Of a DNA stretch of 64,000 bases, positions 39,001 to 54,000 are shown one piece after another. The translations under genes and the position numbers were made by a program. The DNA comes from Dastarcus helophoroides. Its lineage: Eukaryota > Arthropoda > Insecta > Coleoptera > Bothrideridae. The notes below the pieces were generated by a model. That model ran no database searches and had not been told where the DNA came from. It was given only the letters and a program-made list of their open reading frames with translations. Within the stretch, counting starts at the first letter, position 1. The number at the start of each line of letters is the position of its first letter. The DNA is taken from assembly GCA_028583605.1 (NCBI GenBank), contig CM053326.1:38471931-38535930 (forward strand). The letters are read 5' to 3'.

Positions 39001-42000
39001 GTGAATGCCAACCATGGTGGTACAACCCTCAGCGAAGGAAAGGAGTTTCGCCGAGGTTTACGCCATCTTGGGAAGGGCCATACAAAGTGCTGAAGAGAAT
39101 CACCGACTTGATATGCAGGATCCAGCGTAGCCCCAGGACTAAGATGAAAGTGGTACAGCTGAATTGACTTTGCAAGTATAGTGGCGAAGTGACTGAATGG
39201 AACTGATCGGGATGATCAGTCTTAAGGAGGGGGGGGGGGGCAGTGTAACGAAATGTAAGTTATAGAATTTATTACGTAAGAAAAGTTTCTAGAAGGATCT
39301 GATAAGGGAAAGCAGCCGAGATAATGAAACAAACGGCAGATAAGCGTTCCAGAAATTTCGGCTAACGATAAGCCTTATCTGCCCAAAACTTCTAGAACCC
39401 GGAAGCGAAAACTGTATAAGTCGGACGCCTTTCCCTCAAGTTAGTTAGTTAGAGTCAGTCAGTGTAATTAGTGAGCTAGTAGTTTCAAGTAAATAAGTGA
39501 ATTCATTGTTCAGTTGTAGTGTTCCGAGTTTAATTTGATAATAAAGTTGGTATTATTCAATTCACGTGTTAAAAATCAATTCGAACCGATAAGCCCGCAG
39601 CAACATTATATATTGCGGAAACAACTGGTTTTCGAGAAACAAGCCTAACCAGCGTTACCACCCCTACTGATTTATGGATATACCGATTTGAAGCCTAGTC
39701 TACGGATATATCGATTTACGACAAAGCCTAGTAATTTTTTAAAATCCCTTATTTCAGTCATGCTATGCAATATTTTGCTGGAAATGCCGAAAACGTATGA
39801 CATTCATTGCAAAAAATAAAAAAAAACAGATTCCCCTATTAATGTCACCTTATGTAAACTTTATGCTTGGAGGCTTAAGGGGGAGATCCTGGAATTTGTC
39901 AGATGAAAAGAGTGGAAAAAATCATCAGAGTGGGCGATACGCGTTAGCTTTCATACAATAGAGTGAAGTGGCTCTCAAGATATAATAATAACAAACAAAC
40001 TTTAATTTGGGAAACGTCGATGTATCACCATTAAAATTTACTTAAATTGATTTATTTAAAACGAAAAAATAACTTGTATATCATTAATAATGCGAGATGT
40101 AATAACCTTCTCATAAACATGTATCAGTATTTAAATGCTTATGAGCACTAAATGTGGAATGTTATCCATTAATTTTTTATTCCAAATAATTTAACATTTC
40201 AGCCACTTTAAGTAACTGAGGCTACTAGGCTACTAAAGAAGGAAAGAAAAAAAAAATTCCTGCTCCTAAAATACTACTTTAAGATTGTTTTTAAGTTTAG
40301 AGTTTTTGTGATATGGCAATTTCGTTAGACGCAGCATTAGTATTGGTTCTAACAGCATAAACAATTTCAGTCTCGATTAACATAAGCTGTCTTCCCAATA
40401 AAAGAAAGAAAAGTGATCATAATTTTGGTACCAACTAATTTCTAGGAAATCAAATATCGTAGCAAAGTCTCGTTACAAGTAAAAATCAAATATCGCCTAC
40501 AATACATAATGTGAGCTCATGATCCCCATAAATCATAAATAGTTTATAGTAAGAGACAAAAAGTTGAACGATCTATTCCGCGTTCTACCCTTTGACCTTA
40601 GACAATGCTATTTCATTCTTCTATCGATAAGGAAGTGACCCAAATTTGCTAAAAAAAATATGATTTGTTTAGACACTTAATGCATATAATAATTTTGTCC
40701 CAAGTTACGTAATTCTTGTATTGCACATTCCAATTATCATATTAATAAAACGTGAATTTATCCCATTTAGAAGAATTTGTAAACATAATATTTACTTTTT
40801 GAATTTGTTTAACATAATTTAATATATTAATAAGTACTAATGCATTTGTGATTTAAGTGGGTCATTTGGAAAAATCAACAATTTTTCTCGTTTCGACACA
40901 AGATGATTTTTATGTAAATAATATTTTTCAAGTTATCTACTTTTAATTTGTATGGGAATACTATTATTACGGTGTGATTGTAAAAAAGTCAAGGTTTAAC
41001 GGATTTTCGTGTTACAGCTTAGATGAGTTTTAATTCTACTGTTCGAAAACTATACGTCTTGATATTTTAAAATCATGCAATTTTTGAAGGTCATATTCCT
41101 TTCGTGACTCACTTCTTAGACATACATGTTTTACGTGCAATGTTTATGTAGTTGGACACATTTTTTCCGTTGTTGCTCATAAAAACAAGTTGATTCTCGT
41201 CACTTGTTAGAAATAATGAAAACCGGAAGATTAAGATCGAATGGGCATGTTTTCCTTGAAACACCGGAGACTCTGCTTAAAGCAGTACCTAAAGTCTGAA
41301 AAAATATTCGTCTGAAACAAGTTTGCGAATCGAATTGAGGGACAGACGACGCTTACTAAAAGCGTTATCCAATGAAGCCACAAGCATATCAATAAAATTA
41401 CTTCTGCAAACTTGCACTTCTGCAGTTTCAGTACTTTATTAGTCTCTTGGCCTAAAGGCCTAATGGAACCAGTTTTCACTAGTCTGGTTTTTAGCAACAT
41501 CGTATTTTTGACTAAAAAATATTAAACTATTAAACTAAATCTTTAATGGAAGCCCAATGAGTTAACTGATCTAGTCTACTTTTTTTTTAAAGTTTAATCC
41601 ACTCGCAAAGAGTAATCCCATTATGCTTTCAAAGCACTGCGAGTAAGATGCAGAAACAAAGATAGATGAACCGATGAATCAATGAACCGATGAACCGCCT
41701 TCTTAAACAAGGATAGGTTGTAATTTTTGGGGAAAATTCGTTTCAATAACAAGTTCCATAACTTGAAAGTTCTATAAAAAAAAAGGGTCTCCGTAGAAAG
41801 AAGTCCTCACTGTGTCAAGCTGGGCCCCACAGGAACTTGCTGTCTCCGACACTGTCTAGTACGCCTTAAGAATCTTGCCCTTAGGGGGATCAATCCTATT
41901 AGTTCCTGCAAGCATCTTGCATGATAGTACTTGTAGAAAACCAAACGCCTGTGCTCTAGTGTTTCGAGAGAATCGGTTAGACTCTCGTCATCAGTTAGGC

Positions 42001-45000
42001 GAATCGCTCTTCTTTGAATTGAATCCAAGAGAGCTAAAGTGTGTTTTGGGGCTGAACTCCAAACATGAGAACAGTATTGGCTAGTGTTGCCCTAACTTGA
42101 GCTTTGTATAGTGTTAATAGCTAATAGCTGATGAGATGTGAAGTACTCTTTAGCTCTAAAAAGAAAACCTAGCTTCTGAGAGGCGGATTCGGCAATGGCG
42201 GGCACATGATCGTCCCAAGAGAAGTTAGTGCTCGCATTCACTCCTAGGACAGATAGATTAGATCTCATCGGAAGGATTTTACCGTCCATTAGTGTGTTTG
42301 TTGCATTATCCCTTGATGTTTTCTTAGAGAAAACTGCAGCCTGAGTTTTTAAAGCGTTGAAGTCGACCAAATTGTTCTTACCCCCTTCCAGAATAATCTC
42401 GAGATCCCGATTAATCGTCTGTATCAGCTGTTCCCTTAGTCGATCTAAAGCAGCGATAGATAATGGTTTGTCAGAGAAAAAAGATGACACAAGGTCACTA
42501 ACATCTGCGTAGCTATCCATCATAATATGTCATTTCCTTTTAAAACAAAACAAATACTTCAAAAATATGAGCAATTCCCTATATATTGGGTTGGCAAGAA
42601 AGTAATTTCGGTTTTGCGTTATGAAAATAACACATTTTTTTAATATAAAGAATATACATTAATTAATTATATATTTTACATTTTGTTGCCATCTTTCTTG
42701 CGGCTTCAGGATTTCGCTCTTATAGAATTTCTGATTTTTCTAAGAAAAAACTCTACCAAGTAAGATTTAAGATCATCATTTAGGAAATTTTTACCATTCA
42801 TAGACTTTTGCAGACTACGAGATGAATGGTAATCAAACGGTGCTAGGTCAAAGCTGTATGGGGAATGCGACATCACTTCCCAACCAAGCTTCAATAATTT
42901 TGCATGAGTTACCAAAGATGTGTGAGGCTTAGCATTGTCATGGTGGAACGATTTGGCCAATTCTGGCATTTTTTCTTTGATTGCTTTATCCCGTTTCATT
43001 CGCTGTTGACAGTACACATCTAAATTGATTGTCTGGTTCCTTGGAAGCAGCTCAAAATACACAACACCTTTATAATCCCACCAAATCGACTGCATGATCT
43101 TTTTTTGATGCAATTCAGCTCTTGATGTGGTTTGTGCTTAAACCATGATCGTTTTCGAATGATGTTACTGTAGATGACCCATTTTTCATCATCAGTAATG
43201 ATTCTTTTCAAGAAGGGATCATTTTCATTGCGCCTAAGATCCGTATTGTAAATATTGATTTGTTGTGTTAAAGGAATTACTTTTAATTTATACGGAACCG
43301 AGCTCTTTAACGAGTCCAAGACATTTTAAGTGATTCTCAATGGTTGTGTGATACCTCATCGAAATCTCTTGCACAGTTATATGACGATTCCCTTTAATAA
43401 TGGCATTAATTTGATTATTATCAACTTTAGTAGGTCGACCAGAACGTTGATCATCTTTGAGTGAAACATCTCCAGAACGGAGTTTCTTAAACCAATTTTG
43501 ACAAGTGCGTTCTGTTATGCAGTCACCACCATAAACTTCACATATTTCTTTATGAGCCTCTGCAGCTTTCCGTCCTTTGCGGAAATAAACAAGTAAAATA
43601 AGCCGAAAATGTTCGTATTTGCACTCCATATTAAAATTGACCCTCAACCATCAGCTACAAATGAAATCTCTCATCACGTGCTTCAAAATAAACCTCGATC
43701 TGTCTGATATCAAATTTCAAAACATAAAGAACATCACCCCCAAAATTCATTCAAAAAAATTTAAATAACGCTGTCTGTGTGAAAAATAAAAACGAAATGA
43801 CTTTCTTGCCAACCCATATATTTAGAATTTCTATCTGAAAATATGTTTTAAGATCTGGACTAAAAGAAAAGGAATCATATATCAATTGCATAATATGGCT
43901 GATTTTACTAATTAAAGACAACTAATTTATCGTAGACGGTTCCTTCCAAAGCGTTATGGTTTTTGCATTTAGGGTGGATTGCCTAAAATTAAGCCAGCAC
44001 CTAGGTCTCCCCTATTTTTTACATGAGAACCGTCATCAAGTTTTTGCCCTGGCTCGGAAAAATCGTAGATCCGGTGCGGCCCACATTTAATACCTAATGC
44101 GAATTTACCCATATATTTCGGTTAATGGAATATTCACAAGTATTTTGAGCAGAAGAATAATAAGTAGGTGAGAGGAGTCAAATATGTGTGACAATCGATC
44201 AAGACTATGGAAAGAAAGATCTTGTTTGTATTTCACTCATAAAATGAGGTGAAAATCCTTTTAATCAGATAAATCTTTCTTCGATCCTCTCTGCTCGTGT
44301 ATTTCGGCGTAAACCCGGTCAAGGTCAATTTTGTTTCGCTTGTATGAGATAAAAGTAAAAATTTATAACAAGCACTGAAACTTAAAACATGATATGAAAC
44401 GGATTGGACAGTAAAATCACCTTTAGACAAGGAATTTCTTATCTAACCTTGTCTAACAAAGCACCATTCTTTCTTGAATGGACCACTACGAAATTTCCTA
44501 CTCCTTTTTTGGGTGGTATGACCAGATGGTTAAAGATATTAAGACAATATTTAAACCAATAGTGGTCTATCCGATCTGCAACTGGAGGAGCGCACTACAT
44601 TTGGCATTTAATATCACTCCGAATTTCCTCAGAGGTTACTGGTTGACGCGATTCCTCTGCTTTTATCATTAACGACCAAAAGGTTTGAAACTGCGTCAAA
44701 GTTTATTGTATTGAGAAGCCCAAACCTTGGGAATTTAGATCTCACTTGAGGCTGGTAGTAGTGTTTAAAAAACAGCAACTTTTAGCATCCTTCACTACCG
44801 CATTTTTGGAAATTATCAGCGTCTGGTTATACTGACTGAGCGTTATGGATATTGTGTTCCTTGATTACAACATTGAATTAAAATATCCGCTTAAAAAATC
44901 CAGATCAAATCTATATATTTCTCTCGTACGTGAAAATGGCCGGCAAGAAATTCGAAAATCATTTTTCCCACTCCCACCCGTATATTCACTGTTTTCTTTA

Positions 45001-48000
45001 TAACTTGCGAGCAGCATAGGTAGGCCATATCAGTCTAGTGAACGGATGTAACGTAAATCGCGCAATGATTGGTCGATTTCATATCGACACTAGTGTGGAT
45101 ATGAAATTGACCAATCATGACCATGCGATAAGAACAAATGTCATTTTTAGATTCAACATTATACCATAGAATTTGTCAAGTTGACGTATTTAACGAAACA
45201 AATATTTCTTAAATCGTATTTTTGTTTTTGAGGGATCGTGGTCGTGGGAAAAATTCGCTGTACAACTCGAGCGGATTGTCCATATCGCACTCGAACGCCT
45301 TCGGCGTCGTGCTCAAACTTCGTTCTCGTGCGATATGGACATCATATCCGCTCTTGTTGCACAAACTACTATATACTATTCTTCTACTATTCAATAACTT
45401 CAATTATTATTATTAATTAATTAATTGATTATTCATGATATATTAACGTATAAATTCATTCATGTATGCAGCAAGATTATTACAAAAGAAGGCGTAACTG
45501 TTTTTTTTTTAAATAGGAACGAAAATTCAAGTTAATTGAAGACATTGATTACTTAAATCATTGACACTTTAATCGTAGACGTCTGAAATATTAATCATTT
45601 TAAAAATAAAAACTATTAAATAATTATTTGATAACATTATTTTACATTTATTATGCGTCAAATTACTAGTAAAGCACATTACGTGGTACGACTTATAATT
45701 TATTGCTAATTAGAATCTTAATTATTGATGGTTAAATGATAGAATCGGATCCCATTTAAACACCAAAACACGTGTAATAGTGCATAAAAGTTTCATATAA
45801 AAATGTATTTTATTTTTCTATTTTGGTTTGTTTTTTATAAATTAAATTTGTTAATAGATACAGGAAAATAATGTAAATTTGCTTTTAATTGCAGGCTACT
45901 GCATGACTAAACCTTAATAACAGTTTTTAGCAACAAATAAAATTCAAGCAGGAACTGATAAGTTGATAAGGACATTTTATGGACACATGTACATACTATG
46001 TAAATTATGCAAATGATGAATGAATTTTCTTCTGACGTATGTACTGGATCTTATTTGGTTAAACTGCACCCCACAATTAACTTTCGATATCTAATAGATA
46101 AAAAAAATGTTAAATACAAAAGTTTCTAGAAACCGCTTAAATTTTTATTTCATACAAGTTTGCCATATATAGGATATTGTTATTTTTTTTAGAATCAACA
46201 CCCCAATTATTTTTTCATTTTCGAATTCTGAAAATTCAACACATATTTTTATAATACACCATGGTCCTAAACTAACCTGCTTCTAAAATATTGCCAGTTA
46301 AAAATCGTCAATGGAGATCTCTTTTCCTCTACAGTTTTCCACAGTTTTATGGAGATTTTTGTATTTTTTTCTCTACAAGATGATAAAAACTAACCCATTT
46401 TTTTCAAATTAAAACAGTATGTCTTGTAACCCCTAACGATGTGTAAAATGTCTGGATTATTTATTTATTAACAGAATTATGTTGCTGATTCGTTGCATAG
46501 ATTTTATACCAATTCAACAATTAAATATAGAATACAGTATGAATGAACTAATATCTCATTATGTTCCAGCAATAAACGTACACTTAGTATAAAATGAACT
46601 GAAACCAATTTTAAAAACTGGAAAGTTATAATTCCTCAGCACTCATTATTTTTAATATCACATGATGATGCAATGGAAAGTTTTGTTTGCGCTGACAAGA
46701 ATAATTTCAATATTAAAGAGATAGGTAATTAAGAATAATAATGAATATGTAACTGAACGTTTCCGTAAATATTTAAAAAGTACTTGCCATATTTGTCTTT
46801 TTACATGTCTTAAGGTTCAAGGTTTAATCACATATCGATGAATAGAAAATAAACGAAAAATTTAATCAACTTAAAAGACTTTGAAAAAAGAGTATTATTT
46901 TAAAATAATTGATGCTAAACTTGGGGATGGAATTTTGTTTAGAAATTTGAAACATGTTTAAAGTTTCGAAGTAGAAAGACCTTTACATGAATTCTGCATT
47001 TGTTGCCAATATAATTGAATGGGTTTAGTTTTTAAATAAATATTCTACGTTTAAGAACATTTAATATATGTAACTAGCTATTACCCGCGCCTTCGTTTAC
47101 GAATTCAAGTGAATAATTAGAATTTTAGAGAAAAACTGTTCAAAATTAAAGAGTTTTTAAATGTCTTAATTTGACAGACCAATTTATTTGTTTTAATGTT
47201 TTTATTTATCTCTGCAACGGATAGTGCTGTCGATCAAGTTAGTTTTCTTCTTTATGAAATTTGAGTTACCGTTGCACTCTTTAAAATACGGGAGGTTATG
47301 TGCAGAAATCGAAACTTTCCGAATATTTAAAAAAATTTCGAAATATTAAAAACAAAAATTTTAAATTTTCAAAAGTTGAATTTTATGAAAAAGACAGCAT
47401 TTGAAAAAAAGCATATTTTAAAGATCAGAATTTTTACCTTATTCAAATTTTGACAATCTTGAAACTTACAAGAAATCTTTCTCGGAATTGTTAGCTTTCT
47501 ATTAAAATTTTAATACAATTTTGGAAAAATAAACAAATTTTAAGAAGATGTTATTTAGAGAAAAAATCTAATTTCGAGTTCAAATTTCCATAAACATAAT
47601 TTTGAAGTACAAATCAAAACTTCGAAAATTAGACGAATTACGCAAACTAAGCTAAACCCCCAAAAGTCAAATTTCAAGGAAATTTTCAGAAAAAACTAAA
47701 TACTATTGAAAATAATTTGAAAACATAAACGATTTTTGAAAAATACAGTCGAAATTTAGAAAAAAGGGTGACATTTCCAAGCAGAAACCCAGTTTTGGGA
47801 AAAAAAAATTAATAATCAAAATTAAACTAAGAAGTTAATATTTCGAAAAGATCAAAAAACCTCAAAAATTCGAAAATTATCAAAATTGCTAAGTCAAATT
47901 TTGTGAAAAAAAAGTTGCAAGTTCCACGAGAAGTTGAATTTTGGAAAAGAAGTTGTAATTTTATACAATATTCTTTCTCTGGAAAAATCGAAATTTTGAA

Positions 48001-51000
48001 ATTACAATCTAAAATCTCAAGAATAATGCCAATCTTGATCGAGGTTAAGCTTTTCAGAAAAAAAAAACATACATTAGGGAAAATGGCGAAATTTTGAAAA
48101 GGGGCGAATTTTGGAAGAAAAGTCGAAAAAGTTTAATTTTGAGAATAAAATCAAAATTTATAGAAATACACCTTTTTTAGAAAAGGGCGAATTTTGGGAA
48201 AAAGACTTATTTTACGAGTAGATAATGCGAGTAAAAACTAAATATGGAATTTGTGTTAAAAATTTGAACCTTATTAAATCAGTAAAAATTTCTGGTAAAT
48301 CGAATTTGAAAAAAGTTTAAACCTTCAGAAAAAGCCCAACATTGAAAATATAACGGAATTTCGAAGAGAAATACCAAAAAAAAGATAAAACTTCGAAAAA
48401 AAGTCACCTTTTTCGGAAAAAATTATTAAAAAAATGTCGATTTAAGTTGAAAAAAAGACGCATTTTGAAAAAATAGTCGAAATTTCGAAGAAAAATAACA
48501 TTTCAAAATAAATGGTTATTTGCATTTGTAAAATTTGTCGAGAGATTGTTTAAGAGTGTGATTAAAACTGTTTGCAATTAGTATCTTTTTATAAAAATTC
48601 ATCTTTGAAAAATATGAAAGTTCTCAAACAAATATTGTTCGCAAAATTTTGACAAAAAAAACAAATTTTAATAAGTAAGTTGAAATTTGAAGAAAGCTCT
48701 GTAAAAAAATCTAAATTTTCAGATAAAAGATAATTCAATAATAAAAACAACCAATTTTGAGACAAAATTTGAACATTTTTAGAAAATCTGATTTTTCAAA
48801 ACAAAATCTAAAATTTTGGAATTTTGGGATAAAATAAATCTAAGGGAAAAATTCAAAATTTTGAGAAAAAGACAAATTTCAAGAAAATATTAAGGTTTTT
48901 AAATCTGAAATGAGATAAAATTCAAAATTTCACAAAAAAGGCAAAAAATTACTGAAAATTTTCAAACAGTCAGGTTCTTAAAGCCCAGTATTGAGAAAAA
49001 AAAACAGAATTTCGAAAAAAAAAATCAACATTTCAAGGAAAAGCTCGACATTGTAAGAAAAATACCCAAAATTAAAAAGAAATCTAGAATTTTTCACAAA
49101 AAGTCTAATTTTAATACAAAGAAGTCGAATTCTGCGAATAAAGTCAAAATTTGAAAAAAAAAGACCAGTAATTAAAAAAAATTCTAAGTTTGGGAAAAGA
49201 CGACTATTGATGAAAAAGTCATTATTTTCAAAATAGAATTGAAATTTTTCAGAGAAAGTCTGATTTTAAGAAAGTTTGAGAATAAATTTGAAGTTTTCAA
49301 AAAAAGCGATTTTTGCCTTTTTACAGAACTTCCAAAAAATATTTTTCAAAATCTCCCAATCAATATTTTTCTCCAAATCATTGTCTTTTTATCAAAATAT
49401 CGACCAAAATTTAAAAAAAATCACATTTTGGTTAATAAGGCGAAAGTGGCAGAAATTAGAATTGTGAAGAGTCGAAATTTTCACAAAGAAAAACAAAGTT
49501 TGAGAAATGGCGTAAATTTGAAAAAGAACTGACGATTTTGAAGATAAAAATTTATAATTTTGAGGAAAAAAGCCGACAAGTTTTAGAAATACATTTGAAA
49601 TTTAAAAAAACGAATTTTATAAAAGAAGTTTAAATTTCGAGAAAAATGTCGAAATTTAAAGGCAAAGAAATAGTTGAAAATATTCCGAACACTTTTAGTA
49701 GTTCTTTGACACGGTCTAATCCCGGAAGAAGTATATCCTGTACTGACTCTGGCCGTGGAAGCCTTCGTTATCATATTCCGGAAAGTTAATTCTAAAAAAA
49801 TCTAATCTTACAGAAAAAGCCCGACATAGAAGAAATAATCGAGAAAAAGATCGAATTTTCTAGAGAAAAGTCGACATTTTAAGAAATTGCAATTTTAATT
49901 TGAATAAAGTCGAATTTTGCAAATAGAATCATAATTTTGAAAGACAAGAGACGAATTTTGACAAAAGTAATCCTTTCAAGAATAAGGCGAATTTGGAGGA
50001 AAAATTTGCCATTTTGAAATTGAATGGAAATTTCGCAGAGAAAATCAAATTTGATAATAAGGTTTAAATTTTTTGACAGAAAATTTTCTCACAGGTTATA
50101 TTTTTTATAAAAATGCTATATATTTCCAAAATCCAAAATGTGCAAATAAATATTTTTTAAAGATTTTTACTTTTTTTATCAAAAGATCGAACAAATTTGG
50201 AAAAAAAGCTAAATTTTAGGAAATCTAAGGAAAGTCTATTTTAAAAATAGTCGAAATTTCCAGAAAAATCTGAATTTTGAGAAACGACGAAATTTCGAAC
50301 AAAAAACGACGAAATTTCGAACGACGAATTTTAAAATAAAAATTCGAAGCTTTGAGAAAGTTAGATTTTAAGGAAAAAAATCAAATTCCAAGAATATATT
50401 CGAAATTAAAAAGAACGAATTTGTTGGAAAAACTCGAAATCTCAAGGAAAAAACGAATTTTGAAATATAAAAATGAAAATTTCCGGATAAACTTCTTTTT
50501 TGGTTGAATATGTATTTTCAGTTGACTGCATAAGAGGGTGAGAAAGTGACATCGATCTGGTGCAACATTGCTATGAGAGAAAGGTTTTTTTCCATATACA
50601 TATAAACCTATAATAATAAAAATTTATAAATGCCATTTTATACGTTTTTACTGCCATTTTCGCCTATTTGATTTGCCATTTATGGCGCCAAAACTTAACT
50701 TTTTTACTGCCAGAACTTCCGGGCTGTACTCATCACTTTGACTGTATGACATATTCTCGCCACGGCGCGGCGGTGTTTATTTTGCTTATCGCATTTCTTA
50801 TCTGTGATGCCACGCGGCAGTAAAACTGGAAAACTGAGAGTCTGAGAGTCTTTATGCTGCTGCAGAACGAACAACGTTGATAATACATGACGTCATTTCA
50901 AGCACAATTTGACAGATTGAAGGGTTTTGATGTATCAAAATAGAAATGTCTGCCAGGTTCTAGTCATAAATATCATCTAATCGTCTTTGGTAATCGTTGT

Positions 51001-54000
51001 TTACCTTAAAACATCTTTAGTATAATCGATTGTTTATAAATAGATTTTGATAATAATAGCAACTGTGTGAACAGGATATTTTATCAAGCAAAGAAAAATT
51101 AATTATATTTCACACTATTACTTTGTTTTATCCTATGCAGAATAAAGGTGAATTTGCACTTACGTACTTTTGACTTTGGATGTACATTGTGGGTAATTCA
51201 TCTACGATGAAGTAAAAAGATGAAACGTGAACCATTATATTTAGATATTCACTTTGAATGAAATGAAAACCACCTCTACAAATGAATCACTGGCGATGCA
51301 CATTCAGATTGTAAAATGGTATAAATTCCAAAGAACTCAATTTGAAGTGTCTGGATGACTTGAATTGTCTAGAAGCAAGATAACTTTGCGTTCGAGTTTT
51401 TTCTTATGAATAACTTTTCTCTTCAAAAATATTTGTACACTACTATCGTCGCCGTCTATCATGGTTTGCTTAATGATCGTCAAATGAAAAAAAACCGAGT
51501 TGTCACCATAGAAATAGTAATATTTTGGTTAATTTTGCATCAAATTATTTGCAAAGTTAGCCTGTGTTTCTTGCTACATTTTAGAAATGCGATTAATTCC
51601 AAAATTGGTTACTGAAATCATATGAAATAACATGCAAATTCAAGGATAGAAGGGTATTTTTTAATACACTTATTTTACACGTATTTTTTAATGCATTTTG
51701 GTCAAAAAGGTACGACGAAATTTCAAAAGTCACTATCTCTGAAGCAGTATGTGTCACAACTTGAAATAACGGTTTTCCTCAACGTAATTAAAATAGTCTT
51801 TATATGAAAGCATTACGATAGACTTTTTCCTTCAGGTAACTTCAGAGAAAGTAATTCCCATGGATTAAAGTCTGACGAATAAGGCAGCTAATCGAATTCA
51901 GTTTTGTACTTTCTGTGGATTGTCGAGGCTGATAACTTGATCTCGAAATCGCTCATCCAATAGTTAGGTGCGAAGTAAGCGAGCTCTACGATGAAGCAGA
52001 GAGAAAAATTTGACCTTTCAATGAGTTATTTATTACTTGAAGCTGACCTATGTTGACAGCCGTTATAGTAGATACCTGCATAATAACTACTCAATGGGTT
52101 TTGTCAAGAATTTTATGACTCCGTAAGAAAAATTCACCTCTAAGGCCGGACGCATACGTACGAAATTCTGGTTCAGTTCGCGAATGAAGAATTCAGATTC
52201 GAGCACTAAAAGGAATGCTTTTTTATGAAACTTTAGGAATCCGTTCGAAGTGCGGCCAGTCACTGAAAGCTGAATCTGAATTTCTGCTGCGGAAACCTGA
52301 TCTGAATTCTGTATGTGTGGACCTTTGGTATAAATTGTTCCCATGTCCGACAAACACTGATCCAAAAAGGGTATAGCAGGATAAGCATAGGAAATCCCCA
52401 GGAGTCAAATGTCATGAGTGTTATATCGATCAGTAGGTCACATATCTGTAATAATATTCCCATCGTTTTGGCCGCCTATCTCTTACTGTCTTTGAGTAAT
52501 TTTGAAAAATGCCCTTTTTGCAGAGCATTTTTTAAACTTTGTTTTCTCCGTAAGTAATAAAGCTAGAAAAATGATTCAAAAACCAAATTGTAGACAATAT
52601 TATGACAAATATTATGCGTGTGTATTTAAATTACAGTCAAAACCGGTTGTAAACGATGTCGTCGTTTACAACGACGCATCGGCTATTAGGACTAAATGAC
52701 AAGGTCCCGACGATTATTTTAAAAGCTAACTGAACTGCCAGTATTATTGCTTATAACAACTACCGGTTACAGCGACCGTAGTTTGTGGTCCCTTCAATGT
52801 CGTTATATCCGGTTTCAACTGTATATTGCGCAATAATATATGTTTTTTTTATGGAAATATTTTTCTATTGCAATTTTTTTTAAGTTAGAGCAGTGACCAC
52901 TTTCTTAAAATTATCAAAAATTACTATTAGTATGAAGAATAACTGGTACAAATTTTATTGAAATCGGATGGCTGCAACCTGTTGAAAAAAAAATGTTTTT
53001 GTCACCTAGAGTCCTAATTGATCGCAAATTATAGGAATCTAATGCAATTTTTTTTAGGTACAGTAACCACTTTTTAAAAATTACCTAAAATACTATTAGT
53101 ATACAAATTACCTGCTATAAGTTTTATTAAAATAGAACGGCTGCAACCTGCTAAAAAAATAATTTTTATTACCTAGAGCCCTGGTTGATCGCAGATTATA
53201 GGTATTTCTAATACATATTTTTTAGGTTTTGGCGGAGTAATCACTTTATAAAAATTCTCAAAAATAGTAATTAGGAAACAGATTAAATGATCTAATTTTT
53301 GTGAAAATCAAACAGGTGCAACATAATAGTTTTATGTTACCTATGTTCCTATGTCAAAGCTTCCACATATTACTTCACTAGACAAATAGTATCAAATTTT
53401 TGCAGTCAAATAGTTGTTTCGAACGAGATATTTTACTATTCCATTTTGGTTTTAAGCCTATATCTCGGCAGGAACTTATCAACAATCATACCATCTTTGC
53501 AGCTAAAAAATTATACCACATTACCCAAGAATTGATGTTGATTTTCGATGGCACATATATTCGCCATCAGAAAATTTCCAATACTAGCGAAAATCTTATT
53601 CTGGTCAGAAAAAGATACCTATATGTAACCCATTTACAATTTGTGGTTCTGGTGGCAACATAGCAGATAATTTGGGACGGTTTTATGGCGCACAAAGTGA
53701 TGCCCCAATTATGAAAACTGTTTTAGAGGATTCGCAAGGTCTAAAAACGTTTTTGCAAAGAGGTGACATACTTATTTCTAATTGCACGCGAATTCCGTGA
53801 TGTTGAAGATCAAATAAAAAACAAAGGATATTTACCCTTGATGCCAGCGTTCAAAGGCAAAAGAAATCAGTTGACAACTAAAGAATATAACAGTTCCCAA
53901 GATTAAGATGGGTCGTCGATAATGTTGACGGATGGATTGGTCAAAAGCATAAATTTTTGCGTCATAGAATTAGTCAATAAAATGCTATCGAAAGTAAAAC

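Larger units (their letters stand above)
35268..39604 (+). mobile_element. Ty3/gypsy LTR retrotransposon with internal deletion
   Basis: Two LTRs (35268-35606 and 39244-39604) enclose gag, a remnant of pol and an integrase. The host target ATTAT is duplicated at 35263-35267 and 39605-39609. The gene order RT-RNaseH-integrase identifies Ty3/gypsy. The protease and most of reverse transcriptase are deleted in frame, and the integrase is broken by frameshift and stop. It cannot move on its own, but the ends, PBS and PPT needed for trans-mobilisation look intact. It lies in ABCG intron 1. No env-like frame was seen. Confidence 0.95.

Noticed and set aside
49239..49532. 97-codon frame in the A-rich tract
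   Set aside because: Low-complexity artefact with no motif or splice support.
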